A stretch of 26,899 bases of DNA, taken from NCBI GenBank assembly GCA_008931825.1, contig QXVZ01014317.1:1-26899 (forward strand), written 5' to 3'. Under the pieces are notes generated by a model. It saw only the letters and a list, made by a program, of their open reading frames with translations. It was not told the origin of the DNA and searched no databases. Of the stretch, positions 20,501-26,899 are shown in pieces; within the stretch, counting starts at the first letter, position 1, and each line of letters opens with the position of its first letter. The position numbers and the translations under genes are program-made. Origin of the DNA: Phallusia fumigata (lineage: Eukaryota > Chordata > Ascidiacea > Phlebobranchia > Ascidiidae).

Positions 20501-23500
20501 AAAGCTCTTTTGTCTGGTGTCATCCAGTTGAATTGCATTTTCTTTGCATCACTGCTGCTCATTGGGCCGGCAACTGCACTGACAACATGTATCGGTTCCA
20601 GGGGGTCGGTCTTAGGTAATACAACTGAAAGTGTTTTCTTGCATCCTGGGGTCCATGGGGGTGCAACCATTGGGGTTTGCGAGTTGTCATGACAACGTAT
20701 CAGTGGAACATAGAACTGGTCTTTTAAAAGTTCTTTAATATGAAGCCTAGTTAAACAAAATATACATCTCACAATAAGTAATTAGCACTAGACTCAGATT
20801 TATACACAAGAACATGCAATAATTTCTGATACCAGTTTCTGCCTTTCAACAGAAAAACAAAACTATATCTATCAGTGGCTCAAATCCATTGAAATTATTG
20901 GGGGGGGGACTTTTGTTCTTGTGAGTATTTTTTGTGCAGATGATGTCATATTAAAAGTTTTGACAGCACACTGCAGATTTTTATGTCCCAAACGTGAGTT
21001 ACATACTTACATTTCTGCTGGCTGTTAAAACTGTTTGTCATCGCCTAACTGTTGCAATAGTATTTAAAAAGTGCTAAAATTGTTTTAATGCAACAGTAAA
21101 CCAGCCTTGAACACCTTTAAACAGTTAAACAAGGTTTTGTGTTTTATTCTTCATAAAACAAATCCGTAATTTTTTTTTTAAAAACAATCAAAACAAAAAT
21201 ATTAGGGGGACAAAGGAATACAAGTCCCCCCAACCAAAATTTTGGGGGGAGATAAAATCTACTGAAGCTTTACTTGGACTCGTTGGAACCTTGTCTTGAA
21301 CAAGCAACATCTTCTGGGGTCTGTCCTGCTTTGTTTCTCATGGTTTTACAACAAAGTGGGTGAGAAAGCAATTCACTCACCACATCTGAAGCAAAAATAA
21401 TGTTTTCAGGTAACACAATTTTTTTCACTAAATCGGGACAAACTTGCATCATCATGTGTTCACAAAAGGCTTAATATCAAGCCCTTCACCAATTTCACAG
21501 GCACATTTTGATTTTTTTCTTAAATTGTTTAATGTGTGTAACCACAAAATAATTTTAACAGACCAGAGATACAACTCATCCGTTTTTTTTAGAAAATGCT
21601 AGTTTTTAATTAAAATAAAGTGACCAACCTTCACATAGTCAAGTGGTCACATTTATAACAGAACTAATGCCGCTGGCTAAATTGCCTGTTTTTGAAACTT
21701 ACCAACAAAGCAAAGCTTGCATGCAAAATGTAGAGGAGTTTCACATAATATTTTGTCAGGAGTGTTGAAATAAAGATCTAGAATATGTTCGACTCTGCCC
21801 AAATCAACTGCCTGACTCCCACTACTTTGATCCGAGTTGTACATCAGATTTTGAAAAGCAGGTTTTGTGAGAGTTTCTAAAATCAGCTTCACAAGACCAG
21901 GCTGATTTGATCGAGCAGCAATGTGAAGTGCATTGTACCTGCAAAATAAAAAATTAAACAAATGTGGCTCGAGTTTAGTTGAGTTTATTTTGCTTGGTAA
22001 ACAAAAGTATAGTGACACAATACCTGGTTACAATTTCTGTGGAAATTATCAACACCTCGACATTGACACAACAAAAATATATACACCTTTTTTTTAGAGT
22101 TGTAAAGTAAATATTTTTTATTTTGTCATTTTATACAAACTGGCTGAATATATTTTACTTTTTTTGAAAGGTCACCAAGGCATTAGCACAGCTCTGTCAG
22201 TACCTTGTGCCTGGTTTTAAAATAACTGGTGCATCCGCAGAGTTGATGAGATATCGGGGATTTTCCCAAACCAAGCGTTCAAACTTAGTTGCATCTCCTG
22301 CTTCAATGGCCTTGCTTAGCTCATTTAAATCTGCTTGCTTGGGCATTTTAAACTGATTGGGTTTTTCAGATGTGGAACTAAGTTGTTCAGTGGTTGTAGA
22401 TTCATTACTCCTGAAACAGATGGAAAGTTTAGACACAAGAAAAGTCCAAGTAGTCTAAGTAAAACCTAACTGATAGTGAACTTGTATTTACTGCAGATAT
22501 TTCAACAAATACATGTGTGCTTATTCAATACCTGACCTCCAAACATAATTTTTATCTTCATGCTGCATATTTCTCATTTGTCTCAACTTCATTTTCATTA
22601 TTATAGGGCATCACTGTTTAAATCATGTTTTACTGTTTCCTTGCATTTGCATACAGTGTACAGTGTAAATCTTCTTGTCATTTTGCAGTGAAAGCAGCAT
22701 CAACTGCTGAAATGTTTGTATTAAAATGTATTCACTACATATAAGGTCTCTGCAAGTTTTGTTTCAAGTAAGGATGGTAAGCAGCTCACACATCTGAATT
22801 ATCGGTCTCTAAACTTACTCGTTTGCTGACTTAATATATGATTCTGCATCCTCCCTGCTTTGAAAGGATTGTAGTCTTCCTTTCTTTTGTTTCATCAAAA
22901 GTTTTAAGGCACTGTGCTTTTCAGGAAAAACATTGGGACCTAAACAAAAACAAATTTTGTAAAATGAAAAAGATTCTGAAGCATTGAAGTAACAAATGAT
23001 TGCTTGGTCATGACCCTTTTTTACATTAAGCCTATGACTTTTGCACAAAGAGAAGTGTTTTAGTAGATTGAAAAAATTTTCCATGTTTTTTCAATTTTTT
23101 ACAAATGCACCTTTTGTACAAACTTTCAATAAAATATTATAACTTTTACAGTGCACAACCTTAAAGCCATCAGTAAAAGTCAAAGGAACATATTCATTAA
23201 GCCTACTACATCAAAACTTGCAAAAAATACCTTCAGTTCCACTTCCAACAACCGCATAGTAAATTCCAGTTTCAGAAACTGTTGGTTGGCTAGTAGACGG
23301 AACTGTATCAATCAGAGACTTAGGTTTCACCTCCGTAACATTGGATAACTTTTCTTCGATTTTTGGAGTTAATATTTCAGTATTTTTGATGTCTGAAATA
23401 TTATAGTTTTGTTTAAAGACTAAGCCAGTTCCAGCGTGCTATTAAAGTTTACAATCAGCTACTAAAAAATTTATCCATAGAATTTATCCACACAGTGCAA

Positions 23501-24493
23501 CTAAGCATATCACTAAACCCTAGACTGTGGCTTTCCAAATCATTCAATATGCGGCCCTTTCTAATTTTCAAAAAACATTTCGAGACCCTTGTATTTGACA
23601 GTGATAGTACAAAACATGTATGCTGTTTCAATGTTGTTAAGGCCAATTCACCCTCTCAGTGTAATTTAACTTTTTTTTTTGTTTATCATGTAGCTTACAC
23701 TCTGCTCAACTTCACTCTCATAAATTTAGTGACAAGCGTCTTGCACACTTTTATGGCACAACTAAACCACTGAAGTGACAAAACAAATAAAAAGTATCCA
23801 GCTGTATCACAAGCATTAAAGGCACTTATTTATTGCTGTTTGTTTCTATGTACATTTTCAGAAATGAAAATACCTGCAGTTAAAGTTTGTTTTGTATATG
23901 TGACTCAGTATTAAATTATTATTACTCATGACCCAAATCTTGTCATGTGACCATCCTGCAAAGTTTGGAGATTTGTGTAATACCATACTGCACCTAAACA
24001 CCACAAATTATTTTAAAATGATGCAAATAAAGCTTAACTTGTATAATGGCCGTATGGTAGAAAAAAAAGAGTTTTGTAAAAAAGTTAAACAATTAAATTC
24101 GTGACATTATTATAAAAGAGATCATAAGATAATGTGCAGAGGGAGCAAGATCAGCGTGTCGGACCAGGTTTCACCCGGTTAAAGCATAACTGTTTTACAG
24201 AGAAGTCTTAAATATTTGCCAATTTGCCCAACCTACTGGTTACATTAAAACGTACCTCCACCTTCCTTCGTAGGAACAATGCAACCAGGCTTTACGTTTT
24301 CCTTAGCTTCGCTATCCAACTGTTCAGTTATATTTCGCACAGGCAAGGAACCAGCACGTTTTTTCGCAAGTTTTCTTTGAAACAATCGCCTTGTTGATGG
24401 TGTAAGCGGCGCAGGAGGAATCCCCGCCGCTATTAGCTCTTTACGCAGCTCATCGTTTGTTAAACTGGATATACTTGACGGTATTTCAGTCAT
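17525..24493 (-). CDS. ANKLE2: ANKLE2 orthologue, LEM-domain ankyrin protein (13 exons, 808 aa)
   Basis: Exons: 24493-24256, 23392-23231, 22939-22819, 22410-22204, 21938-21703, 21385-21274, 20746-20459, 20315-20302, 20188-20011, 19668-19168, 18139-18068, 18014-17883, 17690-17525. Phases agree throughout (2427 nt). Residues 6-48 form a LEM domain (LTNDELRKELIAAGIPPAPL). Residues 122-173 match the caulimovirus viroplasmin-like fold of this family (YYAVVGSGTE, then SFQSREDAESYI). LVWENPRYLI, ALHIAARSNQ and TPLHFACK mark the ankyrin region. GIPWMEYWEFLDNYADFS and SKLDTDVI...WRWIKSVLSYS are ANKLE2-specific. Known family role: at the ER/nuclear envelope it helps PP2A dephosphorylate BAF and restrains VRK1 so the envelope reforms after mitosis. 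The N-terminal membrane segment of vertebrate ANKLE2 is not seen; the chosen ATG is the first in frame, but the frame is open upstream, so an unseen 5' exon is possible. Human ANKLE2 is somewhat longer. Confidence 0.95.
18015..18067 (-). other. 53-bp ANKLE2 intron 11
   Basis: Donor GCGG|GTACGG and acceptor TTTTGTACAG|AGG. It splits a glycine codon before SPSKLDTDVI, which aligns with the vertebrate GEEPSKLDQDVL. It is the smallest intron in the window and close to the practical lower limit for splicing in such genomes. Confidence 0.85.
18574..18680. mobile_element. MITE-like family, copy E
   Basis: GTTTCAACAATCGCTTTAGT on the left and GATGACAACAGCGACTGTAA, ACGTTTGCAATAAACGTATTC, TTTCTCTGG on the right are the two arms of the family palindrome (quoted in pieces). 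The outer left end has been lost or diverged. The element stops six bases before SINE copy S2 begins. ANKLE2 intron 10. Confidence 0.6.
18686..18810 (+). mobile_element. tRNA-derived SINE-like element, copy S2
   Basis: Head GGCCTCCAAAGTGGCTTGGT then GGTTAG, matching copy S1 (9633 onward) and close to a Pol III A box. The B box position has GGTTTAAATTG, degenerate. The tail TTTCCCTGAGCAAAAAAACT then GCGGGATTGCTCCAA resembles the CCTGAGCAAG...TTGCTCC tails common in animal tRNA-SINEs. ANKLE2 intron 10, antisense to the gene. Confidence 0.6.
19036..19080 (+). repeat. SINE tail, extra copy S3
   Basis: TTGTGTTTCCCTTAGCAAAA then ACGTGGGATTGCTCCAACCC repeats 18763-18806 with few differences. There is no head next to it, so either a second truncated SINE or an internal duplication of about 273 bp. 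ANKLE2 intron 10. Confidence 0.6.
19669..20010 (-). other. ANKLE2 intron 9, no feature seen
   Basis: About 340 bp of very AT-rich sequence. No repeat family member or RNA motif that I can support. Confidence 0.6.
20302..20315 (-). other. ANKLE2: 14-nt ANKLE2 microexon
   Basis: Minus strand: AAAAAGTTTAG|ATTACCCAGGCAAG|GTAAAG. Both splice sites are good. The upstream exon ends in phase 2 (TTA AG) and the downstream exon needs phase 1; a 14-nt exon is exactly what restores the frame, giving RLPRQG between KYPL and KRMSHIRRSD. Without it the only in-frame alternative is a poor donor inside exon 7 (GAAG|GTCTCA, about 20485). The exon 7 donor used here (AAG|GTTTTA) is itself weak. Confidence 0.65.
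20898..21232. mobile_element. Possible MITE with G-run terminal inverted repeats
   Basis: The left end TTGGGGGGGGGACTTTTGTT (20898 on) and the right end, whose complement reads TTGGGGGGACTTGTATTCCT (21232 downward), are inverted copies. A perfect 7-bp hairpin GGGGGAC/GTCCCCC (21205-21211, 21224-21230) lies at the right end, followed outside by CCCCCCAACC and TTTTGGGGGG. The interior is AT-rich with no coding frame. ANKLE2 intron 6. No clear target-site duplication was found. Confidence 0.45.
21274..22410 (-). other. ANKLE2: ANKLE2 ankyrin-repeat exons
   Basis: Three exons (22410-22204, 21938-21703, 21385-21274) encode residues 174-358. Ankyrin signatures are ALHIAARSNQPGLVKLIL and, split over an intron, TPLHFACKLCFV then DVVSELL, with the following KAGQTPEDVACS as in vertebrate TPEDVIC. 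The insert LDLYFNTPDK between repeats is conserved in ANKLE2. Confidence 0.9.
22694..22760. mobile_element. MITE-like family, right arm, copy F
   Basis: GAAATGTTTGTATTAAAATG followed by TATTCACTACATATAAGGTCTCTG is the right arm of the palindromic family. A degenerate left arm may begin near 22640 (TTTGCATACAGTGTACAGTG). ANKLE2 intron 3. Confidence 0.5.
23393..24255 (-). other. ANKLE2 intron 1, no feature seen
   Basis: About 860 bp, AT-rich, between the LEM exon and the viroplasmin-like exon. No repeat copy or ORF with recognisable content. Confidence 0.6.
24256..24493 (-). other. ANKLE2: ANKLE2 LEM-domain exon
   Basis: The first coding exon carries SSISSLTNDELRKELIAAGI and then TPSTRRLFQRKLAKK, the two-helix LEM fold that in other members binds BAF. 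The exon ends in phase 1 at GGA G|GTACGT. Upstream, the frame stays open to about 24640 without an ATG and includes a hydrophobic patch (VVSLWWIIM) directly before the start. Confidence 0.85.
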
Positions 24494-25340
24494 TATTATC
24501 CACCACAGTGACACAACTTTCTTGACAAACGACCAATATTGTTTTTGGCGAGGCTTAGCGCCTTGGCGGGAATTTCCCTTTGAACAAAAATGTCCATGAA
24601 ATAATAGAAATGATATTAGAAAACTCTGTTTTTGACTCAAGGTAATTTATTAAACTATGCACTATTTGAAAAAACATTAACAAATAAATTAACGTGTAAT
24701 TAATGTTTTGTTTTTGAAGGTGTTTAAAAAATGACAAAACTTACCACAAATCAACCTATTTGTAAACATGGCGTTTCCTAGGACGTGAAACAAACACGCA
24801 TTTTTTACACTATAGTATAGTGATTTTGTAAAATAACCAATGTGGTACTGCTCTGATGATTTGTTGGGTAAAACTACAAACAGTAGCGACGCTAGCAACG
24901 ACTAACTGTCCGAAATTCTGTCAAATAACTTGCAGGGAAAGAAGTTTGAAAGTAAACACAAAAACATGATTATTAGATAACTCAAAGGTAACTAGCTCGT
25001 CACAAGAAAAAAGTTGCGTAACAAGAACTTTTATTTTGTGCAGGGACATTAGATTACCTGAGCTTAAAGTTCGCGATTATGTGCAAGACGGAGAGAAGTG
25101 GGAATCTAACATTTTGGGCCATAGCCTATTGGCTGAGAAACACTAAAGTCTTGTATGTAACGTAACACGTGTGCATTGAAATGAAAATGAAAATGAAACT
25201 TTTATTTTGTGTGATCGGCAGCAAAATGTGGAGCAGTTTTGTACGGATATACTTCAGTTGTGTAGGGCAATACTTATTACACTTTTGAACATGAATGAGC
25301 TTTTCAAAACTTAAAGAAAGCAGCTGGGCGAAAATAAGGT
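24494..25340. other. Intergenic: GST 3' end and ANKLE2 upstream region
   Basis: 847 bp between the GST stop and the ANKLE2 start. It contains the GST 3' UTR and the ANKLE2 promoter and 5' UTR. A good donor-like site (TTTGTG|GTAAGTTTTG, near 24744) follows a short minus-strand ATG frame (MFTNRLIC), which could be a 5' exon, but I found no acceptor that joins it in frame to the LEM exon. A short tandem GAAAAT/GAAATGAAAATG run lies at about 25179-25197. Confidence 0.5.
25201..25206 (-). terminator. Candidate GST poly(A) signal (AATAAA)
   Basis: AATAAA on the transcribed strand about 135 nt downstream of the GST stop codon at 25341-25343. Placement is reasonable for a short 3' UTR. Confidence 0.45.
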
Positions 25341-26601
25341 TTAAAATGGCGTTTTAGGCCTATTGTTCAACCACGCCTGGATATTTGGTCGTTTAGCGAC
25401 TTTCTTCTGTAGATCCTTCAACGCGGGGTACTTCGTCATAGCTCCAGGTTTGAACATTTCAATGATGAAAGCCATTTGCATCAGGGCAAGATCGGCGTAT
25501 GTCAAGCTCTGTACAAGGAGTTATCATAGAAATTATAGACATTTTAGAACTTATAAACATAGAAATTATGTACAACATATATATTATTGGTTCCACCTAC
25601 GTTTCCCAAAAGAAACTTTGCACCCAACAGTTTGTATTTGGCTTCAATCTTGTCGAATATCGGACAAATGAAATTCATCCAGGCTTCTTCCATCTTTTTC
25701 TCCTGCAGAGATTAAACATTTTATAAACCTCGATAAAAGCAGTTGAAATATCATACGTTCCAAAAGACAAAAAAACACAATTTCTACAGTAAGAAATCTA
25801 CTTGATAGGGCACAACATCTGTAGGTATTTATTAATCTATTTTGTTGTAAACAACGCTTTGATTAAATTCTGTCATCAAAAAAGGCCTCTAGAAAAATTT
25901 ACAAATAGAAACCACCTTTATTGAGCTGTCTGCCTCGTGTAGAGGCAGTTTATCGAAAATCCCACTGATGGTCTCAGTCAACATATCAACGTAAGCTTCC
26001 TTGAGCGAGTCCCAACCATTGAACTTCAATTTCCTTCCTACGTAACGAACGATGGCGCCGCTTTGGGCAACTTTTTGGCTCCCGTCGATGATAAGAACCG
26101 GCATTTGGCCAAATGGCGTGTCTAAAATGCAGACATGCAAATTAGGGTAATAAGCATTATTAATTAACAGGCTACAACGAAAATACTTATTCGCATAAAA
26201 TTATAAGCGTTGACTCCGGGCTTTTTAAAGACTCCCTGTTGAAAAATTGCCATTTGTTGCCTTTTTATAGAACTCGAAATGAAAATTCTAATGCATAAAT
26301 GGAATTTATACAATCCAGATAATTGTTTAAGATTGCTGTATTATATATCATGGACTTATCTACAAATTTGACACGCACAAATTTTCTCGAGTTATTAAAA
26401 AACATCAAACCAGAATTTGTATTTAAAACAGCCTAAAATCACAAACTCTGTGCTCCATGCGTCTATACCTTTCTTGTGGCTCGGCCACTCATTAAAAGGA
26501 ATACGCACGTCTTCGTATTCTACGTTTCTTTCAACGAACATCAGTCGAATTAGTTCAGCCCTTCCCATAGCAGGGAAGTACATAAGCTTGTATTTAACCA
26601 T
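25341..26601 (-). CDS. Sigma-class glutathione S-transferase (HPGDS-like), 4 exons, 202 aa
   Basis: Exons: 26601-26469, 26121-25916, 25702-25601, 25508-25341; 609 nt in frame. The first exon has KYKLMYFPAMGRAELIRL with Tyr8, the catalytic tyrosine position that activates glutathione in sigma GSTs. Exon 2 has TPFGQMPVLIIDG (cis-Pro) and AQSGAIVRYVGRK (Ser of the glutathione gamma-Glu site). The C-terminal helical domain has FLLGN|SLTYADLAL, like GNSVTWADF in hematopoietic prostaglandin D synthase, and ends WLNNRPKTPF. Length fits the roughly 200 residues of the class. The third donor is GTAGGT after GGAAAC: the neighbouring GTGGAA site would break frame. It catalyses glutathione conjugation or isomerisation in the cytosol; whether it makes prostaglandin cannot be told from sequence. 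No paralogue lies in the window. Confidence 0.95.
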
Positions 26602-26899
26602 ACTGAAACCAGTTGGAGTACAAAACAAAACGCGGCTTCGACAATGCAAAGTGAGTAGGCGGCTAGGTTTGCAGCAAAATATATGCATGAAAGAGTAAGT
26701 CACAATGATAAGGCAAATCGTACCAAAATGTTGTTGAGTCACTTCGTTAATGCGGGTTAAAATATTTTGTGTGATTGCATTGCGGTGAATTAGTCTTTGG
26801 TTGTAAGTCGATTTGCCTTGAATAGTTATAAACAACATAGATGCCATTCGCTTACGGCAACTTTACCACTGGTAGATTTATTTTGGTCTTGGTCGCTCT
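26602..26899. other. GST upstream region
   Basis: About 300 bp upstream of the GST start, likely 5' UTR and promoter. The frame remains open upstream of the ATG, but nothing resembles a GST N-terminal extension, and MVKYKLMYF aligns with the family start. No TATA box is convincing. Confidence 0.5.

Noticed and set aside
22819-23392. Caulimovirus-like sequence as a viral insertion
   Set aside because: The viroplasmin-like fold is a normal domain of ANKLE2 in vertebrates and is encoded in frame across two host exons.
25597-25702. GST exon 3 ending at GTAG|GTGGAA
   Set aside because: This donor leaves phase 1 and breaks the frame into exon 4. GGAAAC|GTAGGT restores the conserved GNSLTYAD.
1-26899. 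CRISPR arrays, rRNA, bacterial operons or viral genes
   Set aside because: No regular spaced repeats, no rRNA sequence, and the genes are spliced animal genes.

Overview
The window is nuclear DNA from an animal. Three intron-rich protein genes all lie on the minus strand, each recognised by spliced exons that keep reading frame throughout. The AT-rich sequence, compact introns (down to 53 bp), small dispersed repeats in introns, and patchy CpG density fit an invertebrate deuterostome, most likely an ascidian tunicate of the Ciona type. The species is an inference, not something I can read directly.

Reading down from the right edge: (1) a four-exon sigma-class glutathione S-transferase at 26601-25341, 202 aa; (2) a 13-exon ANKLE2 orthologue at 24493-17525, 808 aa, with LEM domain, viroplasmin-like domain, ankyrin repeats and a 14-nt microexon; (3) a 24-exon TMF1 orthologue (Golgi coiled-coil protein, TATA element modulatory factor/ARA160) at 16947-277, 1136 aa, whose last exon is only 12 codons and lies beyond a 2.6-kb intron. 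I found no plus-strand gene; the long plus-strand ORFs are antisense shadows or intron sequence. The gaps between genes (577 bp and 847 bp) suggest three independent transcription units.

The introns hold most of the unusual material. A palindromic MITE-like family with CCAGAGA...TCTCTGG ends occurs at least six times. A tRNA-derived SINE head and tail occur at 9631-9790 and 18686-18810, with an extra tail at 19036-19080. Two further tRNA-like A-box fragments, a pair of small GGGTCA-ended repeats and a G-run-ended element are also present. The most interesting item is in TMF1 intron 12, on the sense strand at 10815-10764: a complete three-stem type-I hammerhead ribozyme layout with a perfect stem I and stem II. 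Two substitutions spoil its core, one of them at a former CpG, so it looks like a decayed intronic self-cleaving RNA.

Functionally the neighbours are unrelated: ANKLE2 acts at the nuclear envelope in BAF dephosphorylation, TMF1 tethers vesicles at the Golgi with Rab6, and the GST is a soluble glutathione/prostaglandin-type enzyme. CpG density changes sharply along the window (dense in the 3' third of TMF1 and in the GST, nearly absent in the middle of ANKLE2), suggesting a germline methylation mosaic.
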